A stretch of DNA of 24,751 nt from JBNLBT01 sp050303435 (GTDB lineage Bacteria > Pseudomonadota > Gammaproteobacteria > Xanthomonadales > Marinicellaceae). A program made the position numbers and the translations under genes. Numbering within the stretch: the first letter of the stretch is position 1; every line of letters begins with the position of its first letter. Location: the NCBI GenBank assembly GCA_050303435.1, contig JBNLBT010000045.1, forward strand, positions 1 to 24,751, given 5' to 3'. The notes below the pieces were generated by a model, which saw only the letters and a program-made list of their open reading frames with translations, had not been told where the DNA came from and searched no databases. Shown here in pieces: positions 1 through 6,684 of this stretch.

Positions 1-1
1 G

Positions 2-268
2 CCGGAGCCCGAGCGCCGTCCGCCGCCGGCCACCACTCCGGAACCTCCGCCTCCACCCAAACCCAAACCCAAAGGCCCGAGCGAGCTCCAGAAGAAGGAT
101 GTCGTGGAGGGTAAGGGACCGGCCGCCAAGGCCGGCGACAAGGGCAAAGCCGTCGGCGGTGAAGCGACCGTCGACAACATCACCATCTACCAGCTCACCG
201 AAAGCGGTCTGGCTTTGCAGGCCACCGTCAAAGGCACCAAATACTGGCGCGACAAATCGTTGAACTGA
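2..268 (+). CDS. C-terminal fragment of a Pro/Lys-rich protein, function unknown
   Basis: An open frame enters from the left edge and stops with TGA at 266-268, leaving about 88 residues. The first third is dominated by proline and contains a KPKPK run. A charged Lys/Gly/Ala-rich stretch follows, then a short ordinary-looking tail (TVDNITIYQLTESGLALQAT). Such proline-lysine linkers are common in envelope proteins that span the periplasm, but nothing here identifies a family. The stop lies 21 nt before the MscS-type gene, so the two are probably co-transcribed. The N-terminus and any membrane anchor are outside the window. Confidence 0.7.
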   Translation, partial: PEPERRPPPATTPEPPPPPKPKPKGPSELQKKDVVEGKGPAAKAGDKGKAVGGEATVDNITIYQLTESGLALQATVKGTKYWRDKSLN

Positions 269-289
269 AGCGGCGGACCTCGACGCATC

Positions 290-1390
290 GTGTGGGACCA
301 TTTACTTAATTATTACGGCAGCCTGAGCGGATTTGGCAAAACCGCGATCGTACTCAACGTGGCGTTGTTTGTGCTCGCCGGCGTGTTGTTCCACAAGGTG
401 GTGCCTTTTGAGAGCGACCAGCAGGCGCGCGCTCGGGTGTTGCGCTTGCGCCTGATCAATGTGTTCCTGCTGTTGTTTTACATCACCGATTGGGTGGTCA
501 ATTTTTACGTGCTGGGCAAAACCCAGCACAGCGAAATCTTCATTCGTCTGTCGCAAACCGGGCTGGTGTTGCTGATCACCTATCTGATGATCAACTTCGC
601 CCATTCCTGGACCATCAAGAGATTCGGCAAACCCCGAGACATCGACGATGAGCGCGTGCACACACGCACCTACCAGTCGGAAATCATCCACATCATCATC
701 GTCCTGGTGACCCTGATCATCGGCATCCTGCTGTTGATCAACATCTGGCAGGTGACCTCCTGGCTGCAGGCCACAGGTGTCATCGGCGGTTTGCTGGTGA
801 TCCTGTTTGCGACCAAGGAATCGTGGTCGCACGACGCGGTCAACGGCCTGATTCTGCTGTACAACCGCGATCTGGAACCCGGCGTGGTGTGCCGCATCGA
901 AGCGCTGGACATCCTCGCCGTCACGCGGCGCATTTCCTTAACGCAAACCTCGTTTCAGGATCTGTTGCAAAAGCACCGGATTGTGGTGACCAACAGCGTG
1001 CTGCGCAACAGCAAAATCGAAATACTGCACCGCGTGGGCAGCTCCCACTGGCAGGACTACGTGGAGTTCAACATCGGCTACGACACGCCGTCGGAAACGG
1101 TGGAGAAATTCATTCAGGCGGTGTGGCAACGCGCCGCAGAGAATGAGGGCGGTCTGGACGTTGAACGCAAACCGACGCTGTATCTGGCCGAAGCCGGCGA
1201 TCACGCGGTGCGCTGGCGCGTGTCCTATCCGGTGGATTCGGTGTACCGCATCAAGCAGGCGCGTTTCGCCCTGCAGCGCGCCGCCTTTGATCTGCAGTCC
1301 GAGCACGGCCTGTCCCTGGCCACGCCGCTGACGCACCAGGCGATGCTGCTTAACCGGTCAAAGGGTGGCGAAGAATCCAACGATGATTGA
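290..1390 (+). CDS. MscS-family mechanosensitive channel-like membrane protein
   Basis: This 366-residue protein starts with GTG; the next in-frame ATG is near residue 99, inside the membrane region. About five hydrophobic segments are visible, near residues 18-36, 54-75, 86-106, 132-152 and 157-175. The last runs into a MscS-like pore helix and amphipathic segment, followed by the beta-domain (YNRDLEPGVVCRIEALDILAV). A soluble C-terminal alpha/beta region follows. MscS proteins form homoheptameric inner-membrane channels that open on membrane tension during osmotic downshock. At 366 residues it is longer than E. coli MscS and has extra N-terminal helices, as in many MscS paralogues. Its last 8 bases overlap the acetyltransferase start at 1383. 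The subfamily is uncertain. Confidence 0.8.
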   Translation: MWDHLLNYYGSLSGFGKTAIVLNVALFVLAGVLFHKVVPFESDQQARARVLRLRLINVFLLLFYITDWVVNFYVLGKTQHSEIFIRLSQTGLVLLITYLMINFAHSWTIKRFGKPRDIDDERVHTRTYQSEIIHIIIVLVTLIIGILLLINIWQVTSWLQATGVIGGLLVILFATKESWSHDAVNGLILLYNRDLEPGVVCRIEALDILAVTRRISLTQTSFQDLLQKHRIVVTNSVLRNSKIEILHRVGSSHWQDYVEFNIGYDTPSETVEKFIQAVWQRAAENEGGLDVERKPTLYLAEAGDHAVRWRVSYPVDSVYRIKQARFALQRAAFDLQSEHGLSLATPLTHQAMLLNRSKGGEESNDD

Positions 1391-1964
1391 CTTGCCGCGC
1401 TTGACGCCCGGCGGGGTGTTTCACACCGAACGGCTGATCCTCAGGCCGTGGGGTGAGGCCGATGTCGAACCGTTTGCGCGGATGTCGGCGGATGCCGAAG
1501 TGATGCGCTATTTTCCACACACACTGAATCGCGCCGCCAGTGAACAATTTGTGCGCCGCGAACAAAACCAGCTGGATGAACTCGGCTGGGGCTGGTGGGC
1601 GCTGGAACGTCAGGACACGCAGGAATTCATTGGTTTCGTTGGCTTGAAACCGCAGGAGTTCACCGTCGGCGAGCCATTCATCGAGATCGGCTGGCGTCTG
1701 GATCGGGCGCACTGGCAGCAGGGTTATGCCACGGAGGCCGCGCAGCGCGCCTTGCGGGTGGGGTTCGTCGATCTCAAGCTGGACGCCATCCATTCCATGA
1801 CCGCGGTTCTGAACACGCCCTCGCAGCGGCTGATGCAACGTCTGGGCATGCAAAACACCGGAAAGAATTTTGCCCACCCGAGGGTGGCTGCGGATTCGCC
1901 GTTGCGAGAACACGTGTTGTATCGCCTGGAACGCGCCGACTGGCAGCGACGGGTGCAGGCTTAA
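1383..1964 (+). CDS. GNAT family N-acetyltransferase (RimJ/RimL-like)
   Basis: From ATG 1383 the protein has 193 residues. It opens with TERLILRPWGEADVEPFARM, the usual beginning of RimJ/RimL-type GNAT enzymes. The acetyl-CoA-binding loop is at about residues 112-118 (QQGYATEA, matching Q/R-x-x-G-x-G/A), after the motif EIGWRLDRAHW, and ends in the NTPSQRLMQRLGM segment typical of this subgroup. Such enzymes transfer acetyl groups to protein N-termini or small amines; the substrate cannot be told from sequence. An in-frame GTG at 1365 would add six residues, but ATG 1383 is preferred because GAAG lies about 9 nt upstream. The ATG overlaps the preceding stop by 8 nt, suggesting translational coupling to the channel gene. 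Confidence 0.85.
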   Translation: MIDLPRLTPGGVFHTERLILRPWGEADVEPFARMSADAEVMRYFPHTLNRAASEQFVRREQNQLDELGWGWWALERQDTQEFIGFVGLKPQEFTVGEPFIEIGWRLDRAHWQQGYATEAAQRALRVGFVDLKLDAIHSMTAVLNTPSQRLMQRLGMQNTGKNFAHPRVAADSPLREHVLYRLERADWQRRVQA

Positions 1965-1982
1965 AGCGCCGGTTTCGAGTTG

Positions 1983-1991
1983 TGGTATAGT
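1983..1991 (+). promoter_or_regulatory. Possible extended -10 promoter before the 2069 gene
   Basis: TGGTATAGT fits the extended -10 pattern TGN-TATAAT with one mismatch, about 78 nt ahead of the ATG at 2069. No good -35 hexamer is present at 17 nt, which extended -10 promoters can tolerate. It would give the small membrane protein its own transcript. Confidence 0.35.
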
Positions 1992-2068
1992 GGCGCAAGA
2001 CGTGCCAGTCAGGCAAACGGCTGCACGGCGAGGTGTTATACAAGGTTTGATCGAGGGAGAATCTGAAC

Positions 2069-2506
2069 ATGAAAGAAACACACAACATCAAAGTCCCCGG
2101 CTGGTTTTACGCCGTCGCGGCGCTGGCACTGATCTGGAACGGCCTGGGCGTGGTCGCTTACATCCAGCAAATGATGCAATCACCTGAGGCGCTGGCTGAG
2201 TTGCCGGAAATCCAGCGGCATTTGCTGATGAACACGCCGGCCTGGGCTACCGCGGCCTTTGCCCTGGCGGTGTTTGGTGGCGCCATTGGCTCGCTGTTGC
2301 TGTTGCTGCGCTCGCGCTTTGCCCTGCCGGTGCTGCTGCTGTCTTTGTTGGGCATCGCGGTGCAGATGTTTTACAACCTGGGCATGAGCAACGCCCTGGA
2401 GGCCTACGGTCCGGGCGGTTTGGTGATGCCGGTCATGGTGGCGCTGATTGGCGCCGCACTGGTGTGGCTGGCGCGCATCGCCAACGCGCGTGGCTGGTGT
2501 CGTTGA
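2069..2506 (+). CDS. Small four-helix inner-membrane protein, unknown function
   Basis: This 145-residue protein has four hydrophobic segments, near residues 11-33 (GWFYAVAALALIWNGLGVVAY), 57-79, 82-102 and 117-138, with short charged loops and an Arg-rich C-terminus. A strong ribosome binding site (GAGGGAGA) lies about 9 nt before the ATG. It resembles the many small uncharacterised proteobacterial membrane proteins of about 140-150 residues with a Trp/Asn motif in the first helix. I cannot assign a function. It lies 104 nt after the acetyltransferase with a candidate promoter between. It converges with yheS, leaving only 17 nt. Confidence 0.8.
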   Translation: MKETHNIKVPGWFYAVAALALIWNGLGVVAYIQQMMQSPEALAELPEIQRHLLMNTPAWATAAFALAVFGGAIGSLLLLLRSRFALPVLLLSLLGIAVQMFYNLGMSNALEAYGPGGLVMPVMVALIGAALVWLARIANARGWCR

Positions 2507-2523
2507 GTCACTGAAACGCGCGT

Positions 2524-4374
2524 TCAGGACTCGAGCGCTTCACTGCACTCAAGCCATTCGGCCTCGGCCGCATCCAGCGCTCCTTTGAGCTGTTGCTGGC
2601 GGGCGTGCAATTGGCTCAGCCGATTCGCCTGGTCGTTCTGATACAGCGCCGGGTCGGCCAGTTCGGCTTCCACCGCGCTCAATTCACTGTGTGTGGATTC
2701 AATCACGCGCTCCAGTTTTTGCACGCGGTTTTTCAATGCACGGGCCTCTTTGCGATCCACTTTCCGTTCGGCCTTGAGCGCTGGCGCGCTGGCGTCATCG
2801 GCCTCGGCGGTGTTGCGTTGCGTGCGGATCAGGCGGCGGTAATCGTCCAGATTGCCGTCAAAGGGCTGCACCTGGCCGGCGTCCACCAGCCACAATTCGT
2901 CGCACACCGACTGCAGCAGATGGCGGTCGTGTGAAACCAGCACCAGGGCCCCGTCAAAACCGTTCAGCGCCCGCGTCAGGGCCTGCCGCATGTTCAGATC
3001 CAGGTGGTTGGTGGGTTCATCCAGCAACAGCAGATTGGGCCGTTGATACACCAGCAGGGCCAACACCAGGCGGGCTTTTTCACCGCCGGAAAAAGGCGCC
3101 ACCGGCGCTTCGGCTGCGTCGCCATGAAAACCGAAGCCGCCGAGAAAGTTGCGCAGCGCCTGTTCCCCGGCCTGCCCGTCCAGTTGCTGCAGGTGTTGCA
3201 AGGGCGATTCTTCCGCGTGCAGCAACTCCAGCTGGTGCTGGGCAAAATAGCCGACCTTGAGTTTGCGGTTGGGCTGCACCTCGCCGAGCATCGGCGCCAG
3301 GGCACCGGCCAGCAGCTTGATCAGGGTCGATTTGCCCACACCGTTCTGGCCCAACAGACCGATGCGGTCGCCGCTGCTCAGATGCCAGTTGAGCCCGTCC
3401 AGCACCACGCGATCGCCGTAGCCGGCGCGCACGCCATCAAGCTGCAATATCTGCGGCGCGTCGAGGGCGCACGCGGCGAATTCAAAACGGAATGGATTGT
3501 CCACGTGCGCGCGCGCAATCAGGTCCATTTTCTCCAGTGTTTTCAAACGCGACTGCGCCTGTTTGGCTTTGCTGGCTTTGTAGCGAAAACGCTCCACGAA
3601 ACGGTTCAAGTGGGCGATCTCACGTTGCTGTTTGTCATGCATCGACTGCTGCAAAGACAGGGCTTCGGCGCGCTGTTTTTCAAACGCCGAGTAGTTGCCG
3701 GTGTACAGGCGCAGTTGCTGCTGTTCGATGTGCAGGATGTGGTCCACCGCCTGATCGAGAAAATCGCGGTCGTGAGAAATCAGCCACAAGGTGCCCGGGT
3801 ATTTTTTCAGCCAGCCCTCCAGCCACAGCACCGCTTCCAGATCCAGGTGGTTGGTGGGCTCATCCAGCAGCAGAATGTCTGAACGGCACATCAATGCCTG
3901 GGCCAGATTCAGGCGCATGCGCCAGCCGCCGGAAAAAGTGCTGACCGGCCGCGTGTATTCTTCTGCGGCAAATCCCAGCCCGTGCAACAGCCGCGCCGCG
4001 CGCGCATTGGCGCTGTAACCATCCAGTGCGTCCAGTTGCTCATACAGCCCGGGTAGCGCAGCGTCTTCCGCGCAGGATTCAATGTCCGCCAGTACACGGC
4101 GCAGCGGCGCATCGCCATCAATCACGTACTCAATCGCCGGCCGCTCGCTGGCCTCGGTCTCCTGGCGCACGTGCGCAATCACCGCGTCGGCCGGCAGCAC
4201 GCAGTCACCGGCGTCAACCCCGAGTTGCCCGCGCAACAAGGCAAACAGGCTGGATTTGCCGCTGCCATTGGCGCCGGTCAAGCCAATGCGCCAGCCCGCC
4301 GGCAACTGGCAGGTGGCCTGCTCAAACAGCACCTTCTCACCGCGCCTGAGCGCCAGTTCTGAGAAACGGATCAT
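2524..4374 (-). CDS. yheS: ABC-F family ATPase, YheS-type
   Basis: This 616-residue cytoplasmic protein carries two ABC ATPase domains and no membrane segments. Domain 1 has Walker A GANGSGKS at residues 34-41, signature SGGWR at 148-152 and Walker B LLLDEPTNHLD at 168-178. Domain 2 has GQNGVGKS at 342-349, SGGEK at 429-433 and LLLDEPTNHLD near 449-459. The charged inter-domain linker contains KASKAKQAQSR, the ABC-F hallmark, and the C-terminus is a coiled coil. The beginning (MIRFSELALRRGEKVL) and many internal blocks follow E. coli YheS closely. ABC-F proteins act on ribosomes at the E site. The frame is open a further 57 codons upstream, but that extension is Arg/Cys-rich and unlike the family, so ATG 4374 is the start. 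It follows the M48 protease gene by 61 nt. Confidence 0.95.
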   Translation of the reverse strand: MIRFSELALRRGEKVLFEQATCQLPAGWRIGLTGANGSGKSSLFALLRGQLGVDAGDCVLPADAVIAHVRQETEASERPAIEYVIDGDAPLRRVLADIESCAEDAALPGLYEQLDALDGYSANARAARLLHGLGFAAEEYTRPVSTFSGGWRMRLNLAQALMCRSDILLLDEPTNHLDLEAVLWLEGWLKKYPGTLWLISHDRDFLDQAVDHILHIEQQQLRLYTGNYSAFEKQRAEALSLQQSMHDKQQREIAHLNRFVERFRYKASKAKQAQSRLKTLEKMDLIARAHVDNPFRFEFAACALDAPQILQLDGVRAGYGDRVVLDGLNWHLSSGDRIGLLGQNGVGKSTLIKLLAGALAPMLGEVQPNRKLKVGYFAQHQLELLHAEESPLQHLQQLDGQAGEQALRNFLGGFGFHGDAAEAPVAPFSGGEKARLVLALLVYQRPNLLLLDEPTNHLDLNMRQALTRALNGFDGALVLVSHDRHLLQSVCDELWLVDAGQVQPFDGNLDDYRRLIRTQRNTAEADDASAPALKAERKVDRKEARALKNRVQKLERVIESTHSELSAVEAELADPALYQNDQANRLSQLHARQQQLKGALDAAEAEWLECSEALES

Positions 4375-4435
4375 CGGCCTGCACCCAACGGTGAGTCCCA
4401 GCGACGCGGTTCGGTGCGTTGACTGACGGTGGGCC

Positions 4436-5278
4436 TCATGGCGTTTCCTGCAAGGACAGCCATTCGCGCATGCCATCCGGCAACGGCGTGAGCGGGCCAT
4501 TCGAAGCCCAGCCCTGTGTCTGGCTGTGCGTGTGAATGTGTTCAATGCGGTCGCGGGTCATCGGGTGAGTGCTGAACAGCTCCGGTGGCGCCACATCGCC
4601 GTCGCTGTTGTGCAATTGTTCAAACAGTTCGAACACCCCAGCGGCGCCGCCGGTGTGGCCATAGCAGCGCTGCAAGGCGGCCAAAGCGGCTTCATCCGCT
4701 CGGGTTTCCATGTCGCGGTTAAATTTCAGCACCGTCAACCAGCCGGATTCGCTCAAGGGGTTGTATTGCGTGCCAAACAGGGCCGACAAAGCCATGCCGA
4801 CAACCACCCCGCGGCCAAGGGCCACCATCGGGTCGCGGTGTTTGATGTGTGCCAATTCGTGCGCCAGGATGGTGGCCAGTTCATTTTCATTGCGCACCTG
4901 GCTCAACAGACCCTGGAACACCATCACGTGCCCGCCCAGCGTGGCGAAGGCATTGACGGTGTCGCTGTGTCGATAGTGAAGGCGAATGCGCATTTCAGAG
5001 GGCAATAGCACACAGCCGCTCAGCGCATCGGTCAGATCGAGCATGTACTGTCGGAATCTGTGATCGGTGCGGTGCCAATCGTCTTCAATCGGCCAGTCCA
5101 ACGCCAATTCTCTTTCAAACGGCACCTGGCGTGCCAGCCAGCCGGCCAGCCAGCTCGAGGAAACCACAATCGCCACAATCAGCAACACAGCGCCAATCAC
5201 CAGGGTGCTGAAATCAAACAGGTGGTTGCGCCTGGAAACGTTGATGTCTTCAGGAATTTTGGGGTTTTCGTATTGCAC
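4436..5278 (-). CDS. M48 family membrane metalloprotease
   Basis: This 280-residue protein has one N-terminal membrane helix near residues 22-48, followed by an M48 peptidase domain. The zinc site HELAH is at 140-144 (ATILAHELAHIKHRDP). The third ligand is probably E191 in METRADEAAL, and the late motif FSTHPMTRDRI is typical of M48. Relatives such as HtpX, BepA and LoiP act in envelope protein quality control; the substrate here is unknown. The start is GTG at 5278, sharing one base with the TAG of the preceding gene, with GAAGAG about 8 nt upstream. The tight junction with two YbjQ-like genes suggests one transcript and perhaps a shared envelope role. Confidence 0.9.
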   Translation of the reverse strand: MQYENPKIPEDINVSRRNHLFDFSTLVIGAVLLIVAIVVSSSWLAGWLARQVPFERELALDWPIEDDWHRTDHRFRQYMLDLTDALSGCVLLPSEMRIRLHYRHSDTVNAFATLGGHVMVFQGLLSQVRNENELATILAHELAHIKHRDPMVALGRGVVVGMALSALFGTQYNPLSESGWLTVLKFNRDMETRADEAALAALQRCYGHTGGAAGVFELFEQLHNSDGDVAPPELFSTHPMTRDRIEHIHTHSQTQGWASNGPLTPLPDGMREWLSLQETP

Positions 5279-5742
5279 TAAACGCTCTTCGGCCGGATCA
5301 GCGCGGTGCCGTAGGCAAACACTTCCAGCATGCCCGAGGCGCCTTGTTCTCCGGCGGCCAGATTGGTGGTGGTGTATTTGACGTTGAAGATCAAATCCGC
5401 GCCCAGCGCATCGGCCTGCTGTTTCATGCGAATCACCGCTTCACGGCGTGCACGATCAAGCAGCGACTCGTAAGAATACAGGGAGCCGCCAAACAGGCTT
5501 TTCAGACCGGCCAGAAAAAACTTGAAGTAATCATTGGCAATCACGGTGTTGCCACTCACCAGGGTTTGCTCATACACCGTGTCCTGTGGCGGAAAGCGCG
5601 TGGCAACGGCCGGCAGGCGGGCCAGTTCGCTTTCTTTCTTAATCAGGCTTTGCAGATGGTTTTTATTGGCCCGGGTGCCAAAAAAATAACCGAGAAACAA
5701 CAAAAAAACAAAGACCAGAAAATTGAACAATAACCAGTTCAT
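5278..5742 (-). CDS. Membrane-anchored YbjQ/UPF0145-like protein
   Basis: This 154-residue protein begins with a hydrophobic segment at about residues 3-21, unlike classical YbjQ, which is soluble. The rest matches the YbjQ fold: ...VIANDYFKFFLAGLKSLFGG, then SYESLLDRARREAVIRMKQQADALGADLIFNVKY, and a closing strand MLEVFAYGTAL. YbjQ-type domains form compact oligomers and are sometimes described as heavy-metal-binding, but no metal-ligand cluster is obvious here. The ATG overlaps the stop of the upstream ybjQ-like gene (ATGA), so translation is probably coupled. The molecular role is unknown. Confidence 0.85.
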   Translation of the reverse strand: MNWLLFNFLVFVFLLFLGYFFGTRANKNHLQSLIKKESELARLPAVATRFPPQDTVYEQTLVSGNTVIANDYFKFFLAGLKSLFGGSLYSYESLLDRARREAVIRMKQQADALGADLIFNVKYTTTNLAAGEQGASGMLEVFAYGTALIRPKSV

Positions 5743-6056
5743 TCCTGCAGCACCACCGCTGTGCCATAGACGTAGATTTCAGCCGCACCGGCGGCAATGG
5801 AAGAGGTCGAATAACGCACATTCAGCACCGCATTGGCGCCCACCGCCTCGGCCTGTTTGATCATGCGCTCAGTGGCTTCCTCACGCGATTCCTGCAGCAA
5901 TTCGGTGTAGGCTTTGAGTTCGCCGCCGACCAGGTTTTTGAAGCCGGCCAAAAAATCGCGGCCGGCGTGTTTGGCGCGCACCGAACTGCCCTGCACCAGC
6001 CCCAGGTGCTTGCTGATTTTTTTGCCAAAAATAACTTCGAGGTTTGAAACAAGCAT
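5739..6056 (-). CDS. ybjQ: YbjQ family protein (UPF0145)
   Basis: This 105-residue soluble protein matches E. coli YbjQ in length and landmarks: RDFLAGFKNLVGGELKAYTE at about residues 33-52, EATERMIKQAEAVGANAVLNVRY in the second half, and a final strand AEIYVYGTAVVL. YbjQ is a conserved small protein of unsettled function. It is the first gene of a compact minus-strand operon with a membrane-anchored paralogue, an M48 protease and yheS. An AGGGATC ribosome binding site precedes ATG 6056. A terminator-like hairpin lies only about 28 nt upstream of the start codon, so expression may be attenuated. Confidence 0.88.
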   Translation of the reverse strand: MLVSNLEVIFGKKISKHLGLVQGSSVRAKHAGRDFLAGFKNLVGGELKAYTELLQESREEATERMIKQAEAVGANAVLNVRYSTSSIAAGAAEIYVYGTAVVLQE

Positions 6057-6073
6057 GTCAATGATCCCTATTT

Positions 6074-6103
6074 AAGAAAAAAAGCAAATGGTAGCACATT
6101 TGC
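6074..6103 (-). terminator. Rho-independent terminator-like hairpin ahead of the ybjQ operon
   Basis: On the minus strand a perfect 7-bp stem, GCAAATG/CATTTGC with a 6-nt loop (6084-6103), is followed at once by TTTTTTTCTT (6083-6074). This is the classical intrinsic-terminator layout, though the stem is AT-rich. It ends 17 nt upstream of the ybjQ start codon at 6056. It could end an unseen leftward transcript from 6104-6600, or act as an attenuator or operator for the operon. Confidence 0.6.
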
Positions 6104-6571
6104 GCCGCGCCATGAGAGCGCAAATTCAACACAGACGATCGTCACAGCGACCGACTTTGCTGCCGTCGCCTGGTGCCGCCATGACCTGCAGAGGTGATAA
6201 AAAGCTATCGAAGCAACCGCCGCAACCACCATCGCAATCTGCGTAAAGAGTGCGCAAGCAAAGACAACGGCCGCATCAAGACGTGGCGCCGGACATTGGG
6301 TGAGTACCAGAGCTGCGCAAGTCGCTGAATGGATGACGCAAATTAAACCATCGCTTAATTGCCTGTTTGTAAGACACAGGTGTTGCATTGGCATGAACGC
6401 GGTGCCGATTCACTAAAGGACTGCCGCAGCACCACAATGATAAACATCGATGTATGCGAGCGGTTGTGTCTCGATGTCATTGCATGGGTTCAGGACTCAG
6501 GCCCGGCCGAAGGGGCTGAGGATTTGTTGGGCTGGCCGCTTGCTGGAGCGAGTCTGTTCGACGATTTTACG
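6104..6571. other. Intergenic stretch with no convincing gene
   Basis: Together with its flanks this is the only gap over 300 bases (6057-6674). I find no tRNA-like cloverleaf, long repeat or protein with recognisable features. A 10-bp palindrome GACGATCGTC is at 6134-6143. A 64-codon frame (ATG 6437 to TGA 6631) exists on the plus strand, but a good promoter for the next gene lies inside it and it has no clear ribosome binding site. A 108-codon minus-strand frame (6394-6068) runs into the hairpin before ybjQ; its composition is unremarkable. An untranslated leftward RNA ending at that hairpin is possible, but I see no convincing minus-strand promoter. Confidence 0.5.
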
Positions 6572-6600
6572 TTGTTGCTGTGTGGGCAAACTTGTATGAT
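6572..6600 (+). promoter_or_regulatory. Sigma-70-type promoter for the 6675 gene
   Basis: TTGTTG (6572-6577) and TATGAT (6595-6600) are separated by exactly 17 nt, each close to the housekeeping consensus. Transcription would begin near 6607, giving a leader of about 68 nt before ATG 6675. Confidence 0.65.
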
Positions 6601-6627
6601 CTGCAGGAAAACGATGAGAAAAATCAC

Positions 6628-6684
6628 ATGAAAGAGCGCACAGACATGCACTGGCCGATTGGTTCCATCCCGCCATGGCGGTGA
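6628..6684 (+). CDS. Possible 18-residue leader peptide
   Basis: Just downstream of the predicted transcription start, AGGAAAACG precedes ATG 6614, which opens a five-codon frame (MRKIT, stop 6629-6631). That stop overlaps the ATG at 6628, which opens an 18-codon frame (MKERTDMHWPIGSIPPWR, stop 6682-6684). This frame in turn overlaps ATG 6675 of the membrane protein by 10 bases. The large gene has no good ribosome binding site of its own. The chain of overlaps suggests translational coupling through leader peptides, but such short frames can occur by chance. Confidence 0.3.
   Translation: MKERTDMHWPIGSIPPWR

Noticed and set aside
2511..2527. CTGAA-ACGCGCG-TTCAG hairpin between the convergent genes ending at 2506 and 2524.
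   Set aside because: No T-tract on either strand and the stem overlaps the yheS stop codon; too weak to call a terminator.
3004..3882. A long open frame of 292 codons on the plus strand inside yheS.
   Set aside because: It is antisense to conserved ABC-F coding sequence and Gln/His-rich in a way typical of shadow frames in GC-rich DNA.
4375..4545. A 57-residue N-terminal extension of YheS.
   Set aside because: It is Arg/Cys-rich, overlaps the preceding protease gene, and the homologous start is ATG 4374.
4842..4858. TGATGTGTGCCAATTCG inside the M48 gene resembles the first half of the bipartite element.
   Set aside because: It has a two-base insertion, is inside conserved coding sequence and has no properly spaced second half.
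6068..6394. A 108-codon minus-strand frame ending inside the hairpin before ybjQ.
   Set aside because: No ribosome binding site or family resemblance; more likely an untranslated stretch, though the hairpin leaves room for a small RNA.
6437..6631. A 64-codon plus-strand frame starting MINIDVCERL.
   Set aside because: No clear ribosome binding site, no recognised family, and a well-formed promoter for the next gene lies inside it.
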